Of a stretch of DNA of 64,000 nucleotides, positions 10,955-19,595 are shown piece after piece. The DNA comes from Gloeocapsopsis dulcis (GTDB lineage: Bacteria; Cyanobacteriota; Cyanobacteriia; Cyanobacteriales; Chroococcidiopsidaceae), in NCBI RefSeq assembly GCF_032163395.1, contig NZ_CP119968.1, forward strand, positions 2,320,001 to 2,384,000. The letters are read 5' to 3'. The translations under genes and the position numbers were made by a program. Below the pieces are notes generated by a model. The model saw nothing but the letters and a program-made list of their open reading frames with translations, ran no database searches and was not told the origin of the DNA. Numbering within the stretch: position 1 is the first letter of the stretch; each line of letters starts with the position of its first letter.

Positions 10955-12319
10955 GCAGTATTGGGAGGTGTGGAAGACAAGAAGTGACAGAGTTTTCGCA
11001 GATTGAAGCCACAACCGACTAGCAAAGCATTGATCTGGTTGCCCCTTTGAGCTTGCAAGTAGTTATGTCCAAGCGCATGGTCAGACTTGCTGTGCCCAAT
11101 GACAGGTTCAATAGCACTGCGACGCCTGAGCAGACGCTTGAGCGAACCTGTGCGCTTACGCTTGTCACAAATGAGGACTTGCACATCATTGGGATGATGG
11201 TCTTGCCCTCGAAACCCCTGGTCTACCAGAACCTTTTGCGGTTGAACACCACTCAAGCGTTGTACTTGAGCTACAGCAGGTTTGAGCGTAGTGCCATCAT
11301 AAGGGTTGCCATGATGCGCCTCAATGCCCACAATCCAATTGCTAGCAGTGGTCGTCACGACTGCTACTTTACAACCAAACTCGTAGCGCCTGTGTGCCTT
11401 TGCTTGAGCGATACACTCCACTTCCGGTGCATGGATGCTGTAGCCTTTGTTGGTGTCTTGTTTTTGCTGTCGATGAATCTGTTTGGCACGCTCCAGCAGG
11501 GTCTGTAATGCTTGTGGAATGGGTGTCAGTTGGCGCTCAATATCACGAATCACTCGTCCTAAAAAGGTGCGGATTTTGGTTTGCTTGTGTGCTCGTTGTC
11601 CTTGACGAACGGCAGCATAGCGGCTCTGTTTGAATAGCGCTTGCTTGCCCAAACGCACGTAAGTCTGCCGCAGTTTGATGGCATGGCTTTTAGCGGCTCG
11701 AACTAGCGCACGTCGAGCTTTGTCATCAAGCTTGGCATCGGTGGGAAAGGCAACTGCCTTTGGTTGAACAGTGGTATCGACTGTGACACACTTCAGTTCA
11801 TTTTTGCTGAATGCTTGATATTGCCTTGCCGTTCTCAATACTTGCTTGAGGAGTTTCTCGACTCCATTAGTTCCCACTCGTTTACGCCATTTCACCAAAC
11901 TGCTCGGATGACAGGGGAGTTTATGTTGAAAGAATTGTTCTCCACACAAGTATTGCCAGTCAGGATTTTCTGTCCACTTCTCCACCACTGATTCATCACT
12001 CTCGTCGTACATGGCTTTGAGGTAGTGCAATCCCACCATCAATCGACTAGCTAAGGCAGGACCTCCTGCTTCAGTTGTGGCACTGCTAAACTCCCTCTCA
12101 AAGTAATCCCAATCGATTGCGCTTGCCAGTTTGACTAGGGGATGGTCAGTTTTCAACAAAGGGGCAAGGGGTGTTTCTGAGGAAGAGGAATGGGGCTGAG
12201 ATGACCTCATGATTTCACCAGCTTTTGCAGCTTTGAGTCAGATTTCTGGCAATTCTATCATGCCCTCTATCGGCTGTAATGCTTATCCTATCTAGCTTCT
12301 TGAATTTCTCAGGGACGAC
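10916..12319 (-). mobile_element. IS5-family-type insertion sequence, 1.4 kb
   Basis: 1404-bp element with imperfect terminal inverted repeats: the left end GTCGTCCCTGAAAAATCCAG and the right end (reverse complement) GTCGTCCCTGAGAAATTCAA agree at 17 of 20 positions. A single transposase gene fills it on the minus strand. Direct repeats flank it (10909-10915 and 12320-12326). It sits one codon before the original stop of the HAD gene. The intact ORF, clear ends and perfect duplication point to a recent insertion. The subgroup within IS5 is not certain. Confidence 0.9.
10939..12210 (-). CDS. Transposase (IS5 family, DUF772-type N-terminus)
   Basis: 423-residue DDE transposase. The N-terminal domain (FEREFSSATTEAGG, then LMVGLHYLKAMYDESDE and the WRKRVG segment) is typical of IS5-group enzymes. 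Candidate catalytic acids are Asp in CVTVDTTVQPKAV, Asp in KVLVDQGFRGQDHH and Glu in SAIEPVIGHSKSDH. The reading frame is uninterrupted, so the element may be active. Its last 16 bases overlap tail-to-tail the extended HAD reading frame. Starts with ATG; no frameshifted second ORF is present. Confidence 0.92.
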   Translation of the reverse strand: MRSSQPHSSSSETPLAPLLKTDHPLVKLASAIDWDYFEREFSSATTEAGGPALASRLMVGLHYLKAMYDESDESVVEKWTENPDWQYLCGEQFFQHKLPCHPSSLVKWRKRVGTNGVEKLLKQVLRTARQYQAFSKNELKCVTVDTTVQPKAVAFPTDAKLDDKARRALVRAAKSHAIKLRQTYVRLGKQALFKQSRYAAVRQGQRAHKQTKIRTFLGRVIRDIERQLTPIPQALQTLLERAKQIHRQQKQDTNKGYSIHAPEVECIAQAKAHRRYEFGCKVAVVTTTASNWIVGIEAHHGNPYDGTTLKPAVAQVQRLSGVQPQKVLVDQGFRGQDHHPNDVQVLICDKRKRTGSLKRLLRRRSAIEPVIGHSKSDHALGHNYLQAQRGNQINALLVGCGFNLRKLCHFLSSTPPNTAQSTA

Positions 12320-12326
12320 TAACGTA
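12320..12326. repeat. Right target-site duplication of the IS element
   Basis: TAACGTA, an exact direct copy of 10909-10915. The next three bases (12327-12329, TAG) are the original stop codon of the HAD gene. Confidence 0.8.
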
Positions 12327-12347
12327 TAGTCTTGTGCATTGTTACAC

Positions 12348-12378
12348 TAAAACCTAGCTAATGTTGATCTAGCTAGGT
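12348..12378 (-). terminator. Predicted intrinsic terminator of the DUF4278 gene
   Basis: A nine-base stem, ACCTAGCTA (12352-12360) and TAGCTAGGT (12370-12378), encloses a nine-base loop. Read on the minus strand it is followed by TTTTAG, giving a short U tract just downstream of the DUF4278 stop codon. Confidence 0.6.
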
Positions 12379-12402
12379 CTTAAGCAAAATAAGCTGATTA
12401 TT

Positions 12403-12831
12403 TTAATTGTGTGCAATGAGCTGATTTGCTTCTATCTCTAGCATTTGAACTAATTTTTGATCGCCTCTGGCTCGTGCTACTTGCAGTCGGTGTTCCAAAT
12501 TTTGACGAATATTAGCCGTGTGAGTAAGGTTTAACTGCGCTAAAACTTTTTGACGGTTGCTAATCGTTGACTTTTGCTCTGGTGTTGACTTAGCTACCGT
12601 TTTACCTTCGTACTGTCGGCGTAAAATATTTGCTTCCACATCTATTGGATGCCCAGAGGAGTAGCTAACTCCGCGATACTTTAGTCCAACTACAGGTTGA
12701 GGTGTTGGAATATGTCTTGGGTAATGATGTTTCCAACTGGTACCCCGATACTGTCCGCCGACTTCACCTTCTATCACTTCGGTAGCAGGTGCGCATGATT
12801 CGTAGTCAATTCCTCGATATTTAAATTTCAT
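12403..12831 (-). CDS. DUF4278 domain protein
   Basis: 142 residues. Two copies of the short DUF4278 motif are visible: MKFKYRGIDYES at the N-terminus and VGLKYRGVSYSSG near residue 48, with a related QYRGTSW between them. The C-terminal part is a charged helix (NIRQNLEHRLQVARARGDQK). This family is common and largely confined to cyanobacteria and has no established function. No partner genes flank it: the IS lies downstream and a gene remnant upstream. Confidence 0.75.
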   Translation of the reverse strand: MKFKYRGIDYESCAPATEVIEGEVGGQYRGTSWKHHYPRHIPTPQPVVGLKYRGVSYSSGHPIDVEANILRRQYEGKTVAKSTPEQKSTISNRQKVLAQLNLTHTANIRQNLEHRLQVARARGDQKLVQMLEIEANQLIAHN

Positions 12832-13084
12832 CTCCCTAGCCTTTTCAATAAATTGCTTGAGTTTAAGTTTTGATTATGTAAGGCGCGTTCCTTCGGGAGT
12901 AATCCCTACTTCCGTCTCTACAAAACATCTAACTTAAGACAGATTTTGTAAAAAAGTAGAGATGAACGTTTTGCTTTCTGTATCTTATTTTACTGTTTTA
13001 TCATCAAAAACGTCAAGTTTAACAAACTTAATATTTAAAGATAAATATGTTCCATAAATTACTTATAAAAATCTTTCTCCGGAT

Positions 13085-13306
13085 TTAAAACTTTAAAATT
13101 TCTTTTGAGTATTTTACTGGTAAGTATTTGAGTAGCGAAAACGAAGAATACCCTATGCCAAAATCATCAATGGTAAATTGGCAGCCCATTTGCTTAAGCG
13201 TATTCATAAATTTACGGGCTTGAGAAAAATCAGCAATCCCAGATGTTTTAGTAATCTCTAGTATCAAAAATACAGGATTTACACCTACTGATATTAAATA
13301 TTTCAA
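13085..13306 (-). pseudogene. EAL-domain (c-di-GMP phosphodiesterase) remnant
   Basis: The 73-residue reading frame matches the middle of an EAL domain: FLILEITKTSGIADFSQA, then GCQFTIDDFGIGYSSFSLLK and YLPV, which correspond to the conserved E-T and DDFG metal/active-site motifs. The following KIDG-type segment has decayed to KYSKEILKF and the frame stops. The N-terminal EAL signature, any GGDEF domain and the C-terminus are missing. The surrounding DNA (12832-13562) is AT-rich with no other recognisable gene. It is a decayed fragment, not a functional enzyme. Confidence 0.75.
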
Positions 13307-13562
13307 TTTAGCGTTTTCTCGTTTCGCTATAAAATTTTTGCACTGCTATCCTCCTGAAAGAATATATAGAAAAAATGGTAAATTTCAGACTTTTTATTAT
13401 CAAATTTCAAGACTAATAGCAGCAGTGTGTGTGTATTGTACTAGCACTAATAAGAAGTTGAGTGATATTTGGTATAAGTTGCTCAAAATTAGCATGGTTT
13501 ATAAATTAGCCAAGAAAGTGCAGAATATAGAAAGAAATACGCTTAGGTAACACTGTAGAACT

Positions 13563-13778
13563 ATGGCTGTCAAAAAGGGAGACTTAGTCCGTGCCGTTCG
13601 GGAAAAGTTAGAAAGCACTTTAGAAGCTCAAGCTAGCGACGCACGTTTTCCTTCATACATCTTTGAAACTAAAGGAGAAATTTTGGACATTAAAGGAGAT
13701 TATGCACTCGTAGTATTTGGGCAAGTTCCTACTCCTAACATATGGTTGCGAGTAGATCAGTTAGAGCCATTTAAGTAA
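13563..13778 (+). CDS. ndhO: NAD(P)H-quinone oxidoreductase (NDH-1) subunit O
   Basis: Small 71-residue subunit specific to the photosynthetic NDH-1 complex of cyanobacteria and chloroplasts, which takes electrons from ferredoxin for cyclic electron flow and respiration at the thylakoid membrane. The sequence shows the family pattern: [19 protein letters not shown], then [31 protein letters not shown] and [11 protein letters not shown]. Length is normal. It stands alone, as is usual for ndhO, upstream of mdh in the same direction. Confidence 0.9.
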   Translation: MAVKKGDLVRAVREKLESTLEAQASDARFPSYIFETKGEILDIKGDYALVVFGQVPTPNIWLRVDQLEPFK

Positions 13779-13944
13779 ATGGCTGTCGATTGTTATTGAT
13801 TTATTTTGTGTCTTGGTAGCAAGCAATGGGAAATTGTTTTCTACAATAATAATAGTCATCGATCAATGACAGGGTCTTATGAGACTAATAGCTGATGGCA
13901 AGGCAACACTACATATGTTCCAGTCCACATAAACACGTAAGTAA

Positions 13945-13964
13945 CGCTTTACCTGCGGTAAACG
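13945..13964 (+). promoter_or_regulatory. Hairpin in the mdh 5' leader
   Basis: TTTACC (13948-13953) and GGTAAA (13957-13962) form a tight stem with a TGC loop, extended by CG/CG with one bulged C. It ends 12 bases before the mdh start codon and so could mask the ribosome-binding region. Function is inferred only. Confidence 0.35.
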
Positions 13965-13975
13965 CATCTTAAACT

Positions 13976-14953
13976 ATGCCTATTGCCTCTACTTCTTCTC
14001 AGTTAGTGAGTTCTTCTCCCCGCGTTACGATTGTGGGTGCCGGTAAAGTTGGTAGTACGTTAGCTCAACAAATTGGTGAGAAAAATCTTGCTGATGTAGT
14101 GTTATTAGATGAAGTAGAGGGTTTACCTCAAGGTTTAGCGCTTGATTTAATGGAAGCGAAAGGAATATCACAACATAGTCGTCAGTTTATTGGCACAACA
14201 AACTATACTGATACTGCTGGTTCGGATATCGTAGTCATTACAGCAGGGCAACCACGCAAACCAGGGATGAGTCGAGATGCGTTACTGAAAACAAACGCCA
14301 AAATCGTCGTTGAGACAGCGACAAATGCGATCGCCTATTCTCCTGATGCCATCTTAATTGTGGTGACTAATCCCTTAGATGTGATGACGTCTCTTGCTTG
14401 GCAAGCTACTCAACTCCCTACTCAACGCGTGCTAGGTATGGCTGGAGTTTTAGATTCAGCGCGGTTCCAAGCTTTTGTGGCTATGGAGTTAGGTATTAGT
14501 ATTGCGGATGTAAGAGCAATAGTGCTAGGTAGTCATGGCGATTTAATGGTACCTTTGCCCCGCTACTCTACAGTTAATGGTGTTCCAATTACAGAGTTGA
14601 TCGACACTACAACGATTGAGCGCTTGGTAGAAAGAACTCGCAAGGGAGGCGCAGAAATCGTTGAGTTGATGCAAACAGGTAGTGCTTATTTTGCCCCTGC
14701 GGCTTCTACACTCTTAATGGTTGAAGCTATTTTACTTAACCAATTCCGCTTATTACCTGTAGCAGCTTACCTTCAAGGCGAATATGGCTTACATGACATC
14801 TTTATTGGTGTGCCTACGTTGCTTGGGGCTGGTGGTGTCGAGAAGATATTAGAACTACAACTAACAGATACAGAGATTGCTGCATTACACTTAGCAGCAC
14901 AAGAAGTTCGACAAAATATTGAGCAAGCGCGATCGCTTGTCAAGATCAGTTAA
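13976..14953 (+). CDS. mdh: Malate dehydrogenase (LDH-like type)
   Basis: NAD-dependent interconversion of malate and oxaloacetate; cytosolic. 325 residues. The Rossmann motif is VTIVGAGKVGSTLAQQI, with Asp in VVLLDEVEG as the NAD-selecting acid. Substrate-binding arginines lie in QPRKPGMSRDALL, the conserved LGMAGVLDSARF follows, and the catalytic histidine is in VLGSHGDLMVPLPRY. It belongs to the lactate-dehydrogenase-like malate dehydrogenase group used by cyanobacteria. Monocistronic in this window. Confidence 0.92.
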   Translation: MPIASTSSQLVSSSPRVTIVGAGKVGSTLAQQIGEKNLADVVLLDEVEGLPQGLALDLMEAKGISQHSRQFIGTTNYTDTAGSDIVVITAGQPRKPGMSRDALLKTNAKIVVETATNAIAYSPDAILIVVTNPLDVMTSLAWQATQLPTQRVLGMAGVLDSARFQAFVAMELGISIADVRAIVLGSHGDLMVPLPRYSTVNGVPITELIDTTTIERLVERTRKGGAEIVELMQTGSAYFAPAASTLLMVEAILLNQFRLLPVAAYLQGEYGLHDIFIGVPTLLGAGGVEKILELQLTDTEIAALHLAAQEVRQNIEQARSLVKIS

Positions 14954-15348
14954 GGATACAAAGTATTTTGCTTCTCAAAAAGACATGCTTAATTTCACTG
15001 AATATTTAAGTATGTCTACGGTGGAGCGGCTGTTTCATTATCAATATACTGAAATAAGCAGTAATTCGTTGGTAGTAATATTTTGCTATAAAAGTTTAGA
15101 TTTACTCCTACGCAGATTAAAGGATAAAAATTTTACTTTTTAAGTACTTTTTAAGTACTACTGAAAAACTCCTTACCGAGTTTCCCTACTTTTCCTTATT
15201 TAGTAACTGCAAGTCTCAGTAGTAATCTGACAATACCTAGCAAAATCTTTACTGAATTTTCATTCCTGCTCTTTGATAAAGCCTTAGTTTCTTTACTCAA
15301 AATCAGGCATGCTCTAATTGCTGGTACTTACCTTTTTTGAAAGTACTT
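14954..15348. other. Intergenic region without recognisable gene
   Basis: AT-rich stretch between mdh and a small membrane-protein ORF. I see no conserved gene, tRNA or clear terminator. Confidence 0.5.
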
Positions 15349-15519
15349 ATGAATACCATTTTCTTGCTCTATTTAGTTACTGCTTATATTTTTTCAGGAT
15401 TTGTCTGCTGGCTAGCTATACTGAAAAACTGTAACCGACGCTTTTCACCTCCGCGCTGGCAATGTCCTTTAATAGTAACCTTGTGGCCAATTTGGATCGT
15501 GCTTGAACTCAGAAACTAG
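15349..15519 (+). CDS. Small membrane protein (hypothetical)
   Basis: 56-residue ORF from the ATG at 15349; an in-frame TTG at 15337 would add four residues. It is strongly hydrophobic: an N-terminal segment FLLYLVTAYIFSGFVCWLAI, a polar basic turn (NCNRRFSPPRW) and a second hydrophobic stretch PLIVTLWPIWIVLEL. The pattern of two helices with a PPRW-type linker resembles unnamed small cyanobacterial membrane proteins, but I do not recognise a family. No clear ribosome-binding site is visible. It could be a chance ORF. Confidence 0.45.
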   Translation: MNTIFLLYLVTAYIFSGFVCWLAILKNCNRRFSPPRWQCPLIVTLWPIWIVLELRN

Positions 15520-15553
15520 CTCACTTAATATTTGCTTAGAATTAAAGAATGCT

Positions 15554-16405
15554 TTATTGCTGACAGTTGGGGCAAAAGTGAGAAGAACGTCCTGTTAATC
15601 TAATCCGTTGAATTGGTGTTTGACAGATGCGACAGGGTTGTCCGGTACGGTTATAAACCCAAGCAATACCGCTATACTTACCATTAATGCCTTGAACATT
15701 CAAAAAGGTACTAAAAGTCGTACCACCTGCTGCAAGACTTGTTTCTAGTACTTGAATAATGGCACGGTGCAACAATTCTATCTGAGGTAAACGCAATTCG
15801 CTACAAAGGGTTGTTGGTCGCAGCTTGCTGAGAAATAATGCTTCATCAGCATAGATGTTGCCTAGTCCAGCAACAATTGTTTGATCTAAAAGCGCAGTTT
15901 TAATTGCACGGTGGCGCTTTTTGAGTTTTTGTGCTAAATACTTGATAGAAAACTGAAGAGAAAACGGATCTAATCCAAGTCTGGCTATACCTGTCATAAT
16001 ACTTTCAGGTGGAGTTCCTGGTGGTACCCACCACATTTGACCAAAAGTTCGTTGGTCAACAAAACGCAACTCTAGCCCGTGAGCAAAAAAGAGTCTTATA
16101 CGGGTGTGCTTGTGTAAATCTTCGTGTTGATTTAACCACAACAACTGACCAGTCATGCGTAGATGTACACCTAACCAACCAGATGTCGCTTTTGTAGAAT
16201 ATTCGACTAGTTCAGCTAATAAGTACTTACCATAACGATGCCATTGAGCGATCGCACATCCTCGAGTACCGGTAAGAAAGTCTGCCGCAGAAATGGGGTG
16301 GGCAATTGTGCGTTCTAGTAACACATCCCCACCCATAATTTCCTGGTTTAGGGTCATTTGATTGAGACCCCGTCGCACAGTCTCTACTTCTGGTAATTCC
16401 GGCAC
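15554..16405 (-). CDS. mutM: Formamidopyrimidine-DNA glycosylase
   Basis: Base-excision repair enzyme that removes 8-oxoguanine and ring-opened purines, with AP-lyase activity. 283 residues. The catalytic N-terminus PELPEVETVRRGL carries Pro and Glu after the initiator; the DNA-binding helix region includes AGLGNIYADEALF, and a C-terminal zinc finger CRICQ...FCPNCQQ closes the protein. The start is GTG. It follows psaE by 3 nt on the same strand, so the two are probably cotranscribed. Pairing of a photosystem I gene with an oxidative-damage repair gene is a recurring cyanobacterial arrangement. Confidence 0.95.
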   Translation of the reverse strand: MPELPEVETVRRGLNQMTLNQEIMGGDVLLERTIAHPISAADFLTGTRGCAIAQWHRYGKYLLAELVEYSTKATSGWLGVHLRMTGQLLWLNQHEDLHKHTRIRLFFAHGLELRFVDQRTFGQMWWVPPGTPPESIMTGIARLGLDPFSLQFSIKYLAQKLKKRHRAIKTALLDQTIVAGLGNIYADEALFLSKLRPTTLCSELRLPQIELLHRAIIQVLETSLAAGGTTFSTFLNVQGINGKYSGIAWVYNRTGQPCRICQTPIQRIRLTGRSSHFCPNCQQ

Positions 16406-16408
16406 AAT

Positions 16409-16789
16409 TTAACGCGAATCAGTTCCCTGGTTAGCATCACCTACTACAGTAGAACTGCCTTCTCCAGACTCTGGGGCAGCAGTCGTTTTACCTTCAGGTT
16501 TTAGCGGAGTTCCCTGACCAGTTGTACGGGTGCGTTCATCAATAGTGGTTTGTTTACCACCAGAAGTAGCGGGAGTTGATTTTTTCGCTTTGGACACGGG
16601 TTTTTCAATCTCTACCACTTCTGTTTCAGAAAAGTTGTTGGTGTTAACACCAGCGTAGTTGACTTTATCAAAGCGGACAATCACTGGGTAGCGAATGCCA
16701 CTTTTGTCAACAGAGGCAACAACTCCTGTATCTTGAAACCAGAAGGATTCCTTGCGGAGGATTCGCACTTTTGAACCACGTTCAACCAT
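16409..16789 (-). CDS. psaE: Photosystem I reaction centre subunit IV, with C-terminal extension
   Basis: Peripheral stromal-side subunit of photosystem I that supports ferredoxin docking and cyclic electron flow. Residues 1-65 are a complete PsaE SH3-like fold: [17 protein letters not shown], then [29 protein letters not shown] and EVVEIE. Typical cyanobacterial PsaE ends near residue 70-75. Here about 55 extra residues follow, rich in Lys, Thr, Gly, Ser and Pro (residues 66-126), of low complexity and probably disordered. First gene of a probable psaE-mutM transcript. Confidence 0.95.
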   Translation of the reverse strand: MVERGSKVRILRKESFWFQDTGVVASVDKSGIRYPVIVRFDKVNYAGVNTNNFSETEVVEIEKPVSKAKKSTPATSGGKQTTIDERTRTTGQGTPLKPEGKTTAAPESGEGSSTVVGDANQGTDSR

Positions 16790-16996
16790 TTGTACTTTTC
16801 CTTTTAATTATCAATTGCCACTGATACGGCTAATAGATTTCACTCTACAACCTGTTGTCAGCAATAAAGTCGAGTATTAAGTTATTTGTCTGACTAAGGC
16901 TATCAACTACTTTTCAGCGTACTACTCAGCAGTATCTTACTGTACTTTTCAGGCTTTAAGTTTTATTAATTTGTTATAAGTCGAGCTACTCACCAA

Positions 16997-17662
16997 TCAG
17001 TGTTGTCTTTTGGATGTTTGATTATCTGATGACTCAATCCAACGTACGGCAATAAAATGTGCGGTTTGACCCCAAACATCGCGCGTCATTTTAATATTCT
17101 CCACTGCTAAATTAAAAGGAATTGCGGTTGTGAGGTAACGTTGAGCTAACATCCCGACATCTGGTGCCAAATAAGCAGCTGTGGTTGCAGCTAAACCTAA
17201 ACCAAAAAATTGCTCAATCGGTCCACGTGGTAAAAGTAGATGAAATCCTACAGTTAGTCCTGCTGCTAGTAAAAATCCTACAGAAATATTAGTGCCACAA
17301 CGTGGATGTATAGCTAATCTCCATTCTCCTTCGATTAGTCTCTGTAGTGCTATTTTGACGGCGCTATGCAAAGTAGCTTGATTTATATGACCATAAAGAT
17401 AAAATCCTTGCTCAGTAGATAAGCCTCCCAACAATTGGTCTGTTGAGTTTTGAGCAGTATTATTTAGTTCGCTTAGTACCCATACAGTAGCGTGTTCCAG
17501 GGCATGAACTTGCCGCAGCATCAAAATATCTTTTATTCCTGGGATAAAAGCTAGCTGTTTAACAATTTCTGTATCTTGGTTTTTTGTAGGCTGGATCAGG
17601 CTATCAAAATCAAAAAAGGTGAAGATAGACTGAGAAGACTTTGCATCAGTGAAAGTATTCAT
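16997..17662 (-). CDS. Membrane protein, DUF6391-like
   Basis: 221 residues. The conserved part begins with MLRQVHALEHATVWVLSE, followed by GGLSTEQGFYLYG and AIHPRCGTNISVGFLL. Two hydrophobic helices follow (SVGFLLAAGLTVGFHLLL and FFGLGLAATTAAYLAPDVG), and the C-terminus is soluble. The HALEH and HPRCGTN motifs hint at metal or ligand binding but no function is known to me. The family occurs across cyanobacteria. Alone on its strand between psaE and pedR. Confidence 0.65.
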   Translation of the reverse strand: MNTFTDAKSSQSIFTFFDFDSLIQPTKNQDTEIVKQLAFIPGIKDILMLRQVHALEHATVWVLSELNNTAQNSTDQLLGGLSTEQGFYLYGHINQATLHSAVKIALQRLIEGEWRLAIHPRCGTNISVGFLLAAGLTVGFHLLLPRGPIEQFFGLGLAATTAAYLAPDVGMLAQRYLTTAIPFNLAVENIKMTRDVWGQTAHFIAVRWIESSDNQTSKRQH

Positions 17663-17853
17663 GGCAGCATTTCTCCAGAAGCTGCTAGGTAAAGAATTGC
17701 TGTAGCATTTTTATAGGTTCTAGCTGCGTGCCGATTAAAACAGCAGTAGAGTGTAGTTATGTTTACATTAGATGCGCATTGTTTTCTAGCTCATTGAGAT
17801 TTCCTACTAACTTGAGAAAGCTCTAAATACTATATTCACTGTACAAAATTTTA

Positions 17854-18129
17854 CTAAGAAACTGTGCCATCACTATGATTCGGTAAAATACAGCAATTTA
17901 CATCATTCAAGCAGACTTTTCCCCACTGCAAAGCCCACCTTACTAAGGCAACACGGTTTTCTGTCGCTGTTTTAGTCAGAATGTTACTAACGTGATTATC
18001 AACAGTACGCTTACTAATATCTAATTTTTCTGCTATCTCTTGGTTTGTTAAGCCAGCAGCTACTAGATCAATAATTTGTAATTCTCGTTCGGATAGGGAA
18101 ACAGGGGTTTGAGATTCGCCACTAGCCAT
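17854..18129 (-). CDS. pedR: LuxR-type small regulator, PedR-like
   Basis: 91-residue protein that is almost entirely a LuxR/GerE helix-turn-helix: LSERELQIIDLVAAGLTNQ, EIAEKLDISKRTVDNHVSN, then ENRVALVRWALQWGK. There is no receiver domain. The size and the C-terminal cysteine cluster (Cys73, Cys79, Cys80 in KVCLNDVNCC) match PedR of Synechocystis, a regulator whose activity depends on photosynthetic electron transport through thioredoxin and conserved Cys80. The match of length and cysteine position is from memory; orthology is likely but not proven. Confidence 0.75.
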   Translation of the reverse strand: MASGESQTPVSLSERELQIIDLVAAGLTNQEIAEKLDISKRTVDNHVSNILTKTATENRVALVRWALQWGKVCLNDVNCCILPNHSDGTVS

Positions 18130-18620
18130 ACTAGCAATTTGTCCTTAGTATATCTACTTACTCTCCTTCTTCAATTCTAAAGGATTCTTTAGATGGTGGC
18201 TTCTTTAGCCATTGGATCATTTGTCTTTTTTTGTCTAAATAACAAAGCCAGCTGAAATCGACCTCTCTCAGCATGAAGTAAATTTCTCTACAAAAGCTAA
18301 TATAATTAAGAATTTAAGTAAAAATACTTATAAATATCAGAAAAACTTTAGATCAGAAACCTTAAAACTAGTGAAGAAAAAATAGCTATCAAAGAGATAG
18401 CTTGCTAGATAAAAATAAACAACATTTTCAAAAGAGTTAAATTAAAATTTCTACTTCTACTTAAATACAAGCCATTTGCTGAAGAAAATTTAGGCGATCG
18501 CAAAAATAAATATTGCGGTATGGGCACTGTTTGTCAAAGTGCAATTTTTATTATGTTTAAATTGAAATGGGTAATACAAGAAGACTTAAGTAACTTTGGT
18601 AGGCTGTAGTGTACGTAATT
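18130..18620. other. Intergenic region without recognisable gene
   Basis: AT-rich, 490 bp, with one HIP1-like site near 18493. It should hold the divergent promoters of pedR and the first retropepsin gene. No conserved RNA or ORF was recognised. Confidence 0.5.
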
Positions 18621-19502
18621 ATGCTTAAATTTTATCCAACTCCAGCAACATTGATTATTTCAAGTACACTTGCGATCGCTAGCATTGCTTGCAGCAGTAA
18701 ACCAAACATTAATTCCCTAAATAGAACACATCCATCCACAACACCTGTGCCTAGTGCAGCCTTAATCAAACCCTCTACAGTTCAGAAGGTGCCACTAGTT
18801 ACGCCAGAAGTGCAATCTAATCAATTTGATTTGGCACTAGATAAAGCAGCAGCAGCATATAGCATCAGCCAATCTGCGCAATCAGCAGATGATTGGAGTT
18901 TAGTGGTTAGTAAATGGCAGGAAGCGCTAACTTTAATGCAGACAGTACCTGCAGACAGTCGTTATCGAGCGATTGCCCAAAAAAAGATTGCGGAATATCA
19001 ACAAAATATTAGTCATGCTCAGCAGCAGATAAAAATTAGCTCCAATGCTGTGCCTCAATTAGAAAGCTTACCTGTTAACCTTCCAGAGCCTCAAGTCATT
19101 GAAAATACACCATCAGTACAACAAACTCAAATCGTTATTAGAGTTCCAGTTCAACGCCGAGAAAGTGGTACGCCAGTAATAAATGTTACCTTCAATGGCA
19201 CAAAACGCTTTGAAATGATTGTTGATACAGGGGCAAGCAGCACGGTTATTACTCAAGAGACGGCAACCCAGTTAGGAATAATACCAGTAACGACTGCAAA
19301 AGCAAATACTGCTAGTGATAGAGGTGTGGAATTTCCCATAGGATACATTGATTCTATAGAAGTTGGAGGAATAATTGCTAACAATTTACCAGTGGCGATC
19401 GCACCGTCATTACAACTAGAAACTGGTCTACTAGGGCACGATTTCTTTAACAATTACGACATCACATTTAAACGCGATGTGATTGAATTTCGCCTGCGTT
19501 AG
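18621..19502 (+). CDS. Retropepsin-like aspartyl protease, lipoprotein
   Basis: 293 residues from the ATG at 18621 (a GTG lies four codons upstream). A lipoprotein signal ends IASIACSS. A proline/threonine-rich linker and a helical region (about 65-145) lead to a C-terminal single-lobed aspartic protease: [20 protein letters not shown] with the catalytic DTGAS, flap-like region GYIDSIEVGG, and hydrophobic-Gly LLGHDFFNNYDITF. Such proteins act as dimers like retroviral proteases. Their substrates in cyanobacteria are unknown to me. It forms a tandem pair with the next gene. Confidence 0.8.
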   Translation: MLKFYPTPATLIISSTLAIASIACSSKPNINSLNRTHPSTTPVPSAALIKPSTVQKVPLVTPEVQSNQFDLALDKAAAAYSISQSAQSADDWSLVVSKWQEALTLMQTVPADSRYRAIAQKKIAEYQQNISHAQQQIKISSNAVPQLESLPVNLPEPQVIENTPSVQQTQIVIRVPVQRRESGTPVINVTFNGTKRFEMIVDTGASSTVITQETATQLGIIPVTTAKANTASDRGVEFPIGYIDSIEVGGIIANNLPVAIAPSLQLETGLLGHDFFNNYDITFKRDVIEFRLR

Positions 19503-19595
19503 CTGACTATTATGTGAAGGTAAAAAATCAGATCTTGAGTTTTATAAAAAAGACATCTACTTATTAATTAATCAAACCTGGTTTTAGAAAAACTG

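Noticed and set aside
11047-11991. Plus-strand ORFs of 75-153 codons inside the IS element
   Set aside because: They are antisense to the transposase and have no protein-family features.
13338-13550. 70-codon plus-strand ORF between the EAL remnant and ndhO
   Set aside because: Composition is that of AT-rich noncoding DNA, with no recognisable domain and no clear ribosome-binding site.
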